Shown in pieces: positions 54,099 through 62,577 of a DNA stretch of 64,000 nucleotides (within the stretch, counting starts at the first letter, position 1; each line of letters opens with the position of its first letter). The position numbers were made by a program, and so were the translations under genes. The DNA comes from Hyphomicrobium sp. LHD-15 (GTDB lineage: Bacteria > Pseudomonadota > Alphaproteobacteria > Rhizobiales > Hyphomicrobiaceae), in contig NZ_JAVIFT010000001.1 in assembly GCF_031157355.1 (NCBI RefSeq), forward strand, positions 434,001-498,000, read 5' to 3'. The notes beneath the pieces are model-generated. The model had not been told where the DNA came from. It ran no database searches and saw only the letters and a program-made list of their open reading frames with translations.

Positions 54099-54566
54099 AT
54101 GACCGCTCGCCCGCCGCTTCCCCCATTCACCGCCGAAACCGCCGCACAGAAAGCGCGCATGGCCGAGGATGCCTGGAACTCGCGCGATCCGGTACGCGTG
54201 GCGGGGGCCTACACACCTGACAGCCAATGGCGCAATCGCGCCGAGTTTCCGCAGGGGCGAGACGAGATCGTCACGTTCCTCTCCCGCAAGTGGGCGCGCG
54301 AGCTTGACTACCGGCTGATCAAGGAAGTGTGGACGTTCGGCGGAAATCGCATCGCCGTGCGCTTCGCCTATGAATGGCACGACGACAGCGGCCAGTGGTA
54401 TCGCTCGTACGGCAACGAGAACTGGGAGTTCGACGAGGCGGGCCTCATGCGCCGCCGGTTCGCCAGCATCAACGACAAACCGATCAACGAGAGCGAGCGC
54501 AAATATCATTGGCCGCTCGGTCCGCGCCCGCTCGACCATCCGGGTCTTTCAGAACTCGGCCTTTAG
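54099..54566 (+). CDS. DUF1348 (nuclear transport factor 2-like) protein
   Basis: 155-residue protein of the DUF1348 family, an NTF2-like fold. It runs [43 protein letters not shown], then [58 protein letters not shown], which is the full family pattern. Function is unknown. It converges on the UDP-glucose dehydrogenase with a 15-bp hairpin between. Confidence 0.9.
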   Translation: MTARPPLPPFTAETAAQKARMAEDAWNSRDPVRVAGAYTPDSQWRNRAEFPQGRDEIVTFLSRKWARELDYRLIKEVWTFGGNRIAVRFAYEWHDDSGQWYRSYGNENWEFDEAGLMRRRFASINDKPINESERKYHWPLGPRPLDHPGLSELGL

Positions 54567-54580
54567 AGCAGAACCAGCGA

Positions 54581-54619
54581 CTCGCGCTTCGGACCGATCG
54601 ATGGGGTCCGAAGCGCGAG
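54581..54619. repeat. Perfect 15-bp palindrome, dispersed family core (copy 3)
   Basis: CTCGCGCTTCGGACC and its exact complement around a 9-base loop, between two convergent genes. It shares CGCTTCGGAC/GTCCGAAGCG with the repeats at 9586 and 56061 and may also act as a two-way terminator, though without T-runs. Confidence 0.75.
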
Positions 54620-54643
54620 CCGATTTACGCGCAGCTGTTGCCG

Positions 54644-55987
54644 CTATTCGGCAGCCGAGCTCAAGGCGGCGTTGATGTCTTCGCGCGGGCGCCCGACGCT
54701 CACGAAACGGAAGCCGTAGCGCGCGATCTGCTCGCGCCGGTAGACGTTGCGCAGATCGACGAGAAGCGGCTCCTTCATCAGCCCCTTCAACCGCGGGAAA
54801 TCGAGCGCACGGAAGGCATCCCACTCCGTCACCAGCACGAGCGCATCCGCGCCCTCGGCGATCGTGTAGGGATCGGCGCCGAACGTGACATCCGACAAGT
54901 AGGCCTTGGCGGCTTCCATGCCTTCAGGATCGAAGGCCCGAACCTTGGCGCCCCCGTCCTGCAGTCCCTGGACGATCGAGATCGCCGGGCTCTCGCGCAT
55001 GTCGTCGGTGTTCGGCTTGAAGGTAAGGCCGAGGAGCGCGATGGTCTTGCCGCGAATGTCGGGGCCGATCGCGCGCGAGACCTTGCGCGCCATAGCGCGC
55101 TTGCGCTGGTCGTTGATCGCGACCGTCGTCTCGATGAGCCGGAGCGGGCTGTTGTAGTCCTGTGCGGTCTTGACCAGTGCCAGCGTGTCCTTGGGGAAGC
55201 ACGAGCCGCCGTAGCCGGGACCGGCGTGCAGGAACTTCGAGCCGATGCGCTTGTCGAGACCGATGCCGTGCGCCACGTCCTGCACGTTGCTGCCGACGGC
55301 TTCGCACAGGTCGGCCATCTCGTTGATGAAGGTGATCTTCATCGCCAGGAAGGCGTTGGCCGCATACTTGATCAGCTCCGACGTGCGCCGCGCCGTGAAC
55401 ATCAGCGGCGCCTGGTTCAGATAGAGCGGCCGGTAGACTTCGGTCATCACGGCGCGCGCGCGCTCGTCCTCGATGCCGATGACGATGCGGTCGGGGCGCT
55501 TGAAATCTTCGATGGCCGCGCCTTCGCGCAGGAACTCGGGATTGGAGACGACCGCGACATCCGCGTCCGGGTTCGCTTCTCGGATGATGCGCTCGACTTC
55601 GTCGCCGGTACCGACGGGAACCGTCGATTTGGTGATTACCACCGTAAAGCCATTTACGTTGGCCGCGATCTCACTCGCGACCGCATAAACGTAGGAGAGA
55701 TCGGCGTGTCCGTCGCCACGGCGCGAGGGCGTGCCGACGGCGATGAACACCGCATCGGCTTCGCGCACGGCCTTGCCGAGTTCGGTCGTGAACACCAGGC
55801 GGTTGGCCTTGCCGTTCTTGGCAACGATCTGATCGAGGCCGGGCTCGTAGATCGGCATGACGCCGGCCTTCAGCGCGGCGATCTTTTCCTCGTTGCTGTC
55901 GATGCAGGTCACCTGATGGCCGAAATCGGCCAGACAAGCACCGGAAACGAGCCCCACGTAGCCGGAGCCAACAACGGCAATGCGCAT
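54644..55987 (-). CDS. UDP-glucose 6-dehydrogenase
   Basis: 447-residue UDP-glucose/GDP-mannose dehydrogenase giving UDP-glucuronate for polysaccharides. NAD site VVGSGYVGLVSGACLADFGH (5-24); catalytic Cys263 in GYGGSCFPKDT; Lys in KYAANAFLAMKITFINE; substrate region GPGYGG. Length and motifs match Ugd/RkpK rather than GDP-mannose dehydrogenase. It is not inside a polysaccharide cluster here. The gap above it holds a copy of the dispersed palindrome. Confidence 0.94.
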   Translation of the reverse strand: MRIAVVGSGYVGLVSGACLADFGHQVTCIDSNEEKIAALKAGVMPIYEPGLDQIVAKNGKANRLVFTTELGKAVREADAVFIAVGTPSRRGDGHADLSYVYAVASEIAANVNGFTVVITKSTVPVGTGDEVERIIREANPDADVAVVSNPEFLREGAAIEDFKRPDRIVIGIEDERARAVMTEVYRPLYLNQAPLMFTARRTSELIKYAANAFLAMKITFINEMADLCEAVGSNVQDVAHGIGLDKRIGSKFLHAGPGYGGSCFPKDTLALVKTAQDYNSPLRLIETTVAINDQRKRAMARKVSRAIGPDIRGKTIALLGLTFKPNTDDMRESPAISIVQGLQDGGAKVRAFDPEGMEAAKAYLSDVTFGADPYTIAEGADALVLVTEWDAFRALDFPRLKGLMKEPLLVDLRNVYRREQIARYGFRFVSVGRPREDINAALSSAAE

Positions 55988-56060
55988 ATTCGAGCCTTTC
56001 TGCCGGATGACGGACGCCGCTCTCGATGGGCGGCGTCAAGCCAAGTTCTAGGTGCTTGAG

Positions 56061-56112
56061 GAGACCTATGATTCACGCTTCGGACTGTTAGGGTCCGAAA
56101 CATCATGGTCTC
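56061..56112. repeat. Dispersed palindromic repeat, copy 4
   Basis: GAGACCTATGATTCACGCTTCGGAC, loop, GGTCCGAAACATCATGGTCTC. Nearly the same as 9586-9637, with one arm slightly decayed (GAAACATCAT for GAAGCGATCAT). Confidence 0.85.
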
Positions 56113-56255
56113 GTCGTGGATCCTGTTATATTTTCTAGGACGAAAGCATGTCCACTCCATCAGGAGCGGTTTAAGCACAGTTCGTTGGCGCGAACATGCT
56201 GGCATCCGGTAGCAGACGCACCATGACGCAGGCGGCCGGCCGCTTTCCGCGCGCC

Positions 56256-56287
56256 AAAAAACAAAAGGAGCGCCGAGAGCGCTCCTT
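56256..56287 (-). terminator. Terminator of the small exported protein
   Basis: On the minus strand, a 9-bp stem AAGGAGCGC/GCGCTCCTT with a 5-base loop, then a T-rich tail (TTTTGTTTTTT). Confidence 0.85.
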
Positions 56288-56317
56288 ATCGTTCCGTCTT
56301 ATACGATCAGGCCAAGC

Positions 56318-56671
56318 CTAGAAATTGTGCTTGACCGTGCCGCGGATCGTCAGATCCTCGGCCGGCTGATCAGCAGGCTCCGGCACCTGCTTGGCGCTGT
56401 CGTTCGCGCCGTAAAGCAGCTCCAGGCCGAAATCCATCTTGGGAAGCACGCCGAGCTTGCCGAGGCCGGGAATGCGAACTTCCGTGCCTGCGCTCTCGCC
56501 GCCCTCGATCTTGGGGGTCGCGAAGTTCAGATCTTTGGTCTCAGAGGGGGCAGCCTGTGTTTCAGCGGGCGCAGCCGTGACCGGCGCACCACCCTGTTCC
56601 TGAAAGGCAAGGGTCGAGGTGCTGGCAAGCGCCAACGCCAGTCCGATCCCGATATACCTAGCCAGCCTCAT
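56318..56671 (-). CDS. Small exported protein of unknown function
   Basis: 117-residue exported protein. Signal peptide about 1-22 (YIGIGLALALASTSTLA). The mature part is Ala/Glu/Pro-rich, then LGKLGVLPKMDFGLELLYGAN, a possible amphipathic segment, and ends LTIRGTVKHNF with a terminal Phe as in outer-membrane strands. Not recognised. It has its own terminator. Confidence 0.7.
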   Translation of the reverse strand: MRLARYIGIGLALALASTSTLAFQEQGGAPVTAAPAETQAAPSETKDLNFATPKIEGGESAGTEVRIPGLGKLGVLPKMDFGLELLYGANDSAKQVPEPADQPAEDLTIRGTVKHNF

Positions 56672-57039
56672 GGAATTCCCCGCAGTGCCACTCTCTTCGG
56701 ATTCGAAGATGGATCTTCATACCGCCAGTGACAAGAATGTTCGAGCGTCGTTAAGCCAGGGTGAACGTTTCCCGTAAGGAGTGTTGTTGCGGCGCCATGT
56801 GGCTAGCAGGTCACAGCCCCTTGGTTTCGCGGGGGAGCGCGGCATTATCTCATTAAAGGCCTGAGCTTGCCTCATTTTCGCCTCCTCGCCTTCGGGTCAC
56901 GGCGTACGTTGCACTGCACACCCGAGCGGCACATTTTTTCCACACGTCCTGCACAGGCACGGGCGCGCGAACAGTAAAAAGGAGCCACCTTGCGGTGGCT
57001 CCTTTCCGTGTGGCCGTGCGAGTTGCACCGGTCCGGGGA
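56672..57039. other. Intergenic region before porin 1 terminator end
   Basis: 368 bases without a gene between the small exported protein (minus) and the 3' end of porin 1. It includes the porin 1 terminator; nothing else definite was seen. Confidence 0.5.
56976..57005 (-). terminator. Terminator of porin 1
   Basis: Minus strand: stem AAAGGAGCCACC/GGTGGCTCCTTT, loop GCAA, followed by TTTTT. Confidence 0.93.
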
Positions 57040-58320
57040 TCAGAACTGGATGCGAGCACCCGTCATCAGCATGTCCCAATCGGCGAGATCGATCGACGTG
57101 TTGGCTGTGTTGACGTAATCGCCCTCGGCGTGGCGGTAGATCACGTAAACATCCATCGCGGCGTTCTCGATGTTCTGGACAACGCCGGCGGCCCAGAAAT
57201 CCAGGTCCGAGCTGTTGCCGGCCTTGCTGACGCCGACGTCGTCGTGGCGGTATTCGCCGAAGACGGTGGTCTTGCCGAGCGGGAAGAACTTCCGCTCGAG
57301 ACCGGCCTGGACGAACCAGGTCGTGGAGCTGTCATCCAGGCCCGCATCCGCAGCCTTGAGGTCGAGCGTCTGCTCGCCGTAACCGCCGTAGACATAGAGG
57401 CCGGTCGGCGCGTGCATGATGGTGCCGGCGGCACCCCACCACTGGCAATCGCCATTGCCGCGATCTGCGCAATTGCCCTTGTTGGCTTTGGGATCGGTGC
57501 TCTCGCCGTAGCCGATCTTGCCGACGAGCTTGAAGTCGCCGACGTCGCCCTTGTAGGTCAGAGCCAGATCCCACATGTCGTCCTCGCCCCAGGCCGCCGT
57601 GGCCGTGAAGTTGGCGAAGGTCGGGGTGTCATAGCGCACCACGTTGCGGCGGCCGCTCTGGCCGGGGGTGGCGTTGTTGAAGCCGCCCATGATGTCGGTC
57701 CACTTGGTGGTTCCGACGTAGTTGCCGGTGGCGTTGTTGACGATATGGAAGCCGCCGAGCGCAACCGCGGCCGCTTCGGCGTCCGAATAGTTGCGGGTGG
57801 CGGCGCCATTGGCGTCATCGAGGAGATGGTAAGTCGCGGTGCCTTCCTGGCCGACCGTAACCTTGCCAAGGTCCTTGCTCTTGATGAACCAGTTGGCCTT
57901 GCGGACTGCGACAGAGTTCGCCTTGTCGGCAGCGCCCGAAGGCGATTTCTCGTCGAAGGACTTGGAGTCGCCTCCGAGAATGCCAAGCTCCAACGTGTAG
58001 CCGGCAGACCAGCCTTCCGAGATCTTGGCCTCGCCTGCGAACTTGATGCGCGATTGCTCAAGGGCGTTGGTGCCAACGTAAGTGTTGCTTTCTCTGCCGT
58101 CGTCCCAGAAGAACACGGCTTCGTTGACCCAGCCCGAAATCGTCAGGCTAACCTTGCGGTTGCCTTTGCGGGCCGTGGTGGATTCCAGCTCTGCGATCCG
58201 CTCTTCCAGATCCGCGCAGCAGTTGCCGCCAAGATCCGCGGCCTGCGCAGACGATGCCCCCCAAACGAGACAGCTTGCGGCTGCCGCAAGCACGCTGCCC
58301 GTCACCTGTTTCATGCTCAT
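57040..58320 (-). CDS. Outer membrane porin (alphaproteobacterial porin family), paralogue 1
   Basis: 426-residue porin. Signal peptide about 1-28 (cut after AQA). The mature N-terminus ADLGGNCCADLEERIAELESTTARKGNRKVSLTISGWVNE is a short coiled-coil-like segment with a Cys pair, then a series of about 16 beta strands, ending DMLMTGARIQF with the C-terminal Phe recognised by BamA. The family is typical of Hyphomicrobiales. Four cysteines are added in a large loop (NCADRGNGDCQWW). It is about 45% like the next porin by eye at the N-terminus and probably arose by duplication. The solute is unknown. Confidence 0.9.
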   Translation of the reverse strand: MSMKQVTGSVLAAAASCLVWGASSAQAADLGGNCCADLEERIAELESTTARKGNRKVSLTISGWVNEAVFFWDDGRESNTYVGTNALEQSRIKFAGEAKISEGWSAGYTLELGILGGDSKSFDEKSPSGAADKANSVAVRKANWFIKSKDLGKVTVGQEGTATYHLLDDANGAATRNYSDAEAAAVALGGFHIVNNATGNYVGTTKWTDIMGGFNNATPGQSGRRNVVRYDTPTFANFTATAAWGEDDMWDLALTYKGDVGDFKLVGKIGYGESTDPKANKGNCADRGNGDCQWWGAAGTIMHAPTGLYVYGGYGEQTLDLKAADAGLDDSSTTWFVQAGLERKFFPLGKTTVFGEYRHDDVGVSKAGNSSDLDFWAAGVVQNIENAAMDVYVIYRHAEGDYVNTANTSIDLADWDMLMTGARIQF

Positions 58321-58487
58321 CGTAAATCCCCAACCTAAGTAAAACCAACCTACCTAGGGTGCTCTACGTGAGTAAGATGAGACTTTTGTTACAAACAGTT
58401 CGATTCACCGTCACACTTCCGGATATCCCCCTCAGTAGTTGCCAGTGCGCCACATGGCGGCGAGGTGCCGCCCGGCATAATCAAGCA

Positions 58488-58521
58488 AAAACAAGGAAGG
58501 GGCGCCAAGTGGCGCCCCTTC
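58488..58521 (-). terminator. Terminator of porin 2
   Basis: Minus strand: perfect stem GAAGGGGCGCC/GGCGCCCCTTC, loop ACTT, then CTTGTTTTT. Confidence 0.92.
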
Positions 58522-58547
58522 TCGTTTAGCTCGTCTGCGTGCGCAGA

Positions 58548-59930
58548 TTAGAACTTGATGATCGCGCCGGTCATGAACATGTCGACGTCCTGGAATTCCA
58601 GGTGATCGCCGGCCACGGTGTCAGCCTCTGCTTCGACGTGGCGGTACATGGCGTAGAAGTTCATCGCGGCAGCGTCCACGCCCTGCATCACGCCGAGCGA
58701 GTAGATATCGAGCTCCGACCCAGCAAGGCGGCCGATGCCGGTGTAGCTGCGGTCGGTCTCGCCGCCCTGGTTGTTGTAGTACTGGCCGAAGATCGTGGTC
58801 TTGCCGAGCGGGAGCCACTTGCGCTGGATACCAGCTTCAACTGCCCAGAACTCGTGACGATCGTCAGCGCCAGCGCCGAAACGCTTCTTGATCAGCTCGT
58901 CCTCAAGGAAACCGGCAGCGAAGTTGGTGTAGAGACCGGTGGCCTCGTGCATGACGCTGATCGAGCCGCCGACCTGATGGCAGTCTGCGTCCTTGCCGGT
59001 GCCGGCAATGTTTGCGTTCGTGGTGCGGTTGGCGACGCATTCGAAGCCGACAGTGTTGCTGGGCGTGCCCGACGGAGAACCGCCGACCGGCTCGCTCGAC
59101 TCGCCGTAGGCGATGCCAGCTGCGAGCTTAAGGCCAGCGAACTCACCCTTGTAGCGGAGGCCCATTTCCCAGGCGTCGTCCGCACCCCAGTTCACGGTGG
59201 CGGTGAAGCCAGCGATCTCGGGCGTATCGTAACGGACCATGTTGTAACGACGGCCTTCACCCGGCTGGTTGCCGCTGTCGCGGATCAGACGGCGAATGGT
59301 GATGTCGCCCGAGGTGACGGAGGTGCCGCCGCTCGAATAGGTGCCATTGGCGAGGCGCAGAGCCAAGCCGCCGCCAATGTCTTCGGCGTCCGAATACTTG
59401 GCGACATCGCCGGTGCCAGCGACGTTGATTTCAGTGATGCTTTCGGCAGCGCCGCCGGTCAGACCAACCCAGAAGCGGCCGAACGACTTGCTGTCGACGT
59501 ACCAGGTCGAGTGACGGAGATCCAAGCCGGTTTCACCGGTCGGGTCGTCCTGATTGAAACGCTTGGAGTTGGCAGAGCGAACGCCGATCTCGAGCAGGTA
59601 GCCGGCCTTCCAGCCGTCGGCGATCTTGGCATCGCCCTTGAAACGGAAACGGGTGCGCGACGCGTCGTTGGTGTAGACGCCGACGTTCGACTCCTCGCCG
59701 TCATCCCAGAACAGGACCATCTCGTTGACCTGGCCGGAAACTTCCAGCTTCACCTTGCGGTTGCCCTTGCGAGCGGTGGTCGCCTCGAGTTCGGCGATGC
59801 GCTCTTCGAGATCCGCGCAGCAATTGCCGCCGAGATCAGCAGCTTGGGCCGAAGTGCCCCCAACCAGCAGAACGCCCGCCGCCGCCAGCAGCGACAGCGA
59901 ACCCGCTGACAACTTAAAACCCCCAACCAT
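58548..59930 (-). CDS. Outer membrane porin, paralogue 2
   Basis: 460-residue porin, first of the tandem pair on the minus strand. Signal peptide about 1-31; mature start ADLGGNCCADLEERIAELEATTARKGNRKVKLEVSGQVNEMVLFWDDGEESN, nearly the same as in paralogue 1, then beta strands and a terminal DMFMTGAIIKF. AGGAG sits before ATG 59930. Each porin has its own terminator, so they can be expressed separately. The upstream region carries paired repeats (60024-60179) that could be regulator sites. Confidence 0.9.
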   Translation of the reverse strand: MVGGFKLSAGSLSLLAAAGVLLVGGTSAQAADLGGNCCADLEERIAELEATTARKGNRKVKLEVSGQVNEMVLFWDDGEESNVGVYTNDASRTRFRFKGDAKIADGWKAGYLLEIGVRSANSKRFNQDDPTGETGLDLRHSTWYVDSKSFGRFWVGLTGGAAESITEINVAGTGDVAKYSDAEDIGGGLALRLANGTYSSGGTSVTSGDITIRRLIRDSGNQPGEGRRYNMVRYDTPEIAGFTATVNWGADDAWEMGLRYKGEFAGLKLAAGIAYGESSEPVGGSPSGTPSNTVGFECVANRTTNANIAGTGKDADCHQVGGSISVMHEATGLYTNFAAGFLEDELIKKRFGAGADDRHEFWAVEAGIQRKWLPLGKTTIFGQYYNNQGGETDRSYTGIGRLAGSELDIYSLGVMQGVDAAAMNFYAMYRHVEAEADTVAGDHLEFQDVDMFMTGAIIKF

Positions 59931-60285
59931 GCCCAACTCCTCATCTATTCGCCGCACTCAACTTCCAAGTACGGACTTCCGAATTTTGACCCTCCCCACG
60001 CTGCGGACACGGACAAGTACCTGTTATCCACTTGCCCCAACCGCGGTGGATAACGGGGACATAAACTCAAAGTTTTCCAACGCGTAAGCGCAAAAGGCTT
60101 TGTGACAGTTTCACTACGAAGGCCCAGTACCGACCGGGCATCCGCCCGCATTTACACCTCGGTATTTCCGTGACAGTTTTGCGACGCGCTATCTCTCGGA
60201 ACTTGAGCGACTTCGCTTGTCATCAATGGAAGGGGGTTGCAGATTTACGTTTCGGGAGCAGGTTTTTCGTCCGACGGGAGATGAA
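59931..60285. other. Divergent regulatory region, porin 2 / UbiH-like
   Basis: 355 bases without a gene. It contains an inverted pair of DnaA-box-like sequences (60023-60054) and two direct copies of GTGACAGTTT at 60102-60111 and 60170-60179. Confidence 0.6.
60023..60054. promoter_or_regulatory. Inverted pair of DnaA-box-like sequences
   Basis: GTTATCCAC (60023-60031) and its exact complement GTGGATAAC (60046-60054). Each gives an 8/9 match to the DnaA box TTATCCACA. Confidence 0.45.
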
Positions 60286-61554
60286 ATGAGCCGGCGATTT
60301 ACAGCGGCTGTCGTGGGCGGCGGACCCGCAGGTTTGGCGGCCGCGCTGGCCCTCGGCGCGACCGGCGCCCACGTCGTTCTCGCGGCTCCACCGCATCGCG
60401 CGGCGGGCCAGGCGCCCGACAACCGGACGGCGGCGCTTTTTGCCGGCTCGATCGAATTTCTGAAGAACCTCGGCGTCTGGGATCTGATCGCGCCGCACTC
60501 GGCGCCGATCACCGCGATCCGCATCATCGACGATACCGGGGCGCTGCTGCGCGCGCCGGAGGTGACCTTCACCGCCGCCGAGATCGGGCTCGACGTGTTC
60601 GGGTGGAACGTGCCGAACAACGCGCTCGTCGCCGGCCTCACGGCAGGCGCATCCAAGCCGGACAGCGGCGTCACCCTGCAATCGACGCGCGGCATCGCGC
60701 AGGTCGAGATCGGGAGCGATGCCGCCACGCTCACCAGTCAGGAGGGCGACCGCTTCGAGGCGCAGCTTGTCGCCGGGGCGGACGGACGGAACTCTCTCTG
60801 CCGGACTGCGGCCGGAATCGCGACGCGCACCTGGAGCTATCCGCAGGCCGCGATCGCAACCTCATTTCGGCATTCGCGTCCGCACGGGAGCGTCTCGACC
60901 GAGTTCCATCGGCCTGCCGGTCCGTTCACGACGGTGCCGCTGCCGGACCTTTCATCGAGCCTGGTATGGGTAGAACGGCCCGAGGAGGCCCAGCGCCTGG
61001 CCGCCCTGGATGAAGCCGCATTTCGGACTGCTGTCGAAATCCGTCTGCAAGGGCTGCTCGGCGCACTTGGAGAGATTGCCCCGCGCGCCGTTTTTCCGTT
61101 GTCCGGCCTCACGGCCGAACGCTTCGGCGGAAACCGCGTCGCACTCGTCGGAGAAGCGGGGCATGTGATCCCGCCAATCGGAGCGCAAGGCCTCAACCTC
61201 GGCATTCGCGACGCGGCGGCGCTCGCCGACTGCATGGCCGAAGCTCTCGCCGCAGGGCGCGACCCGGGCGGCAGCGCGGCGCTCGACGCCTACAGCGCCC
61301 GGCGCAGATCCGATGTCACCTCCCGTATCACCACCATCGACGTGCTCAACCGTTCGCTGATCTCGGATTTCGTTCCGGTTCATCTCGCGCGCGGGATGGG
61401 CCTCGTCGCGCTCAGGACGTTCGGACCGTTGCGTCGTCTCGCAATCCGCGAAGGGCTGCAGCCGTCTCAATCCCTGCCCAGCCTCCTGAAGCCGGATGGC
61501 GCGGCTCTGCTCGCCGAGAGATCGCAGCGGCCTCCTCGTCATTCTGCCGCTTGA
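60286..61554 (+). CDS. UbiH/UbiF-family FAD-dependent hydroxylase
   Basis: 422-residue FAD monooxygenase of the UbiH/UbiF/Coq6 group, likely acting on the ring of a ubiquinone precursor. FAD Rossmann site VVGGGPAGLAAALAL (9-23); the second motif (VAGADGRNS); and ALVGEAGHVIPPIGAQGLNLGIRDAAALAD near 305 are all typical. Which ring position is hydroxylated is not known. ATG 60286 has GGGAG upstream; longer in-frame starts add non-family residues. Confidence 0.9.
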   Translation: MSRRFTAAVVGGGPAGLAAALALGATGAHVVLAAPPHRAAGQAPDNRTAALFAGSIEFLKNLGVWDLIAPHSAPITAIRIIDDTGALLRAPEVTFTAAEIGLDVFGWNVPNNALVAGLTAGASKPDSGVTLQSTRGIAQVEIGSDAATLTSQEGDRFEAQLVAGADGRNSLCRTAAGIATRTWSYPQAAIATSFRHSRPHGSVSTEFHRPAGPFTTVPLPDLSSSLVWVERPEEAQRLAALDEAAFRTAVEIRLQGLLGALGEIAPRAVFPLSGLTAERFGGNRVALVGEAGHVIPPIGAQGLNLGIRDAAALADCMAEALAAGRDPGGSAALDAYSARRRSDVTSRITTIDVLNRSLISDFVPVHLARGMGLVALRTFGPLRRLAIREGLQPSQSLPSLLKPDGAALLAERSQRPPRHSAA

Positions 61555-61650
61555 CGGCCCGCCCGACACTTGGCATCCCGATTCTCGCGAAAGCGTTTGC
61601 CCGCCTCTCTCTTCGTCTCAGCCGCTTTCCCGAAGCAATCTAGGACCTCG

Positions 61651-62574
61651 ATGTCGTCATCCCGCATCAGCTTTGGCCGCGACCTGCAATTCCGGCTCGA
61701 ATATGGATTGCTCCGTCTGATCGTCGGCTTGGTGCGGATCCTGCCCCTCGAGACGGCAACCGGTCTTTCTGCCAGGGCGTGGCGATTTCTCGCCCCGCGC
61801 GTCAATCCCAAGCGGCAGGCGCGTGCGCTCGCCAACCTCGCCATCGCGTTTCCCGAAAAGAGCGAAGCCGAGAGGCTCGCCATCTGCATGGCGCACTGGG
61901 AGAACCTTGGCCGCGTGATGGCCGAGACCATGCAGATCGACCGCCTGATCCAGGATCCCAGCCGCATTCGCATCGTGTCCGACAGACTGTTCGGGCGCTA
62001 CAAGAACAAGCTCGGTCCCGCGATCGGCGTCTCGCTGCACATGGGCAATTGGGAGCTTTCGATCTGGCCGTTCGTCGAAGCGCGCGCGAACCCCGCCGCG
62101 GTCTATCGCTCGGTCAACAATCCGTACATCGACAGCTATCTGCGCTGGCAGCGCCGCGACCTCTATCCGGGTGGGCTGTTCGGGCGCGGCAAGGTCGAAG
62201 GCGAGCACGGAGACAACCAGAAGACTGCACGCATTCTTACCGATTTCGTTCGTACCGGCGGGCGGCTCGGGCTCGTCTGCGATCTCTACGATCGGACTGG
62301 TCTTCCGGTCCCGTTCTTCGGTCAAGACGCCAGGACGCAAGCCATCGGCGCGATGATCGCACGACGCGTGGGAAGCCGCATCTGGATGTCCTGCTGCAGG
62401 CGGGTCGGAACATCGTCGCGGTTCGAGATCGAGATCAAGGAATTGCGCGTGCCGCGAACCAAGAACATCAGCGACGACGTGCGCTGGATCATGGTCGAGA
62501 TGCAGAAGCAGTTCGAGACGTGGGTGCGGGAAACGCCGGAACAGTGGATGTGGTCCAACCGGCGCTGGAGTTGA
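61651..62574 (+). CDS. LpxL/HtrB-type lipid A acyltransferase
   Basis: 307-residue membrane-associated acyltransferase of the lauroyl/myristoyl (LpxL/LpxM) family, adding secondary chains to lipid A. A hydrophobic N-terminal helix (LLRLIVGLVRILPLETATGL) is followed by catalytic His130 and Glu135 in HMGNWELS, then FVRTGGRLGLVCDLYD and the typical WMWSNRRW end. It fits with the lipid A genes at 36211-38632 although distant. The MBL hydrolase gene starts 3 bases after it. Confidence 0.9.
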   Translation: MSSSRISFGRDLQFRLEYGLLRLIVGLVRILPLETATGLSARAWRFLAPRVNPKRQARALANLAIAFPEKSEAERLAICMAHWENLGRVMAETMQIDRLIQDPSRIRIVSDRLFGRYKNKLGPAIGVSLHMGNWELSIWPFVEARANPAAVYRSVNNPYIDSYLRWQRRDLYPGGLFGRGKVEGEHGDNQKTARILTDFVRTGGRLGLVCDLYDRTGLPVPFFGQDARTQAIGAMIARRVGSRIWMSCCRRVGTSSRFEIEIKELRVPRTKNISDDVRWIMVEMQKQFETWVRETPEQWMWSNRRWS

Positions 62575-62577
62575 GAG

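Larger units (their letters stand above)
55988..56317. other. Intergenic region with palindromic repeat copy 4
   Basis: 330 bases without a gene. It includes the dispersed palindrome at 56061-56112 and the terminator at 56256-56287. Confidence 0.6.

Noticed and set aside
54374-56059. 561-codon plus-strand frame opposite UDP-glucose dehydrogenase
   Set aside because: Overlaps two recognised genes and reads as Arg/Asp/Val-rich mirror sequence.
56995-59909. Two long plus-strand frames opposite the porins
   Set aside because: Both mirror genuine porins with signal peptides, terminal Phe and terminators on the minus strand.
60023-60054. Replication origin
   Set aside because: Only two DnaA-like boxes, no AT-rich unwinding region, and no dnaA, hemE or parAB genes near.
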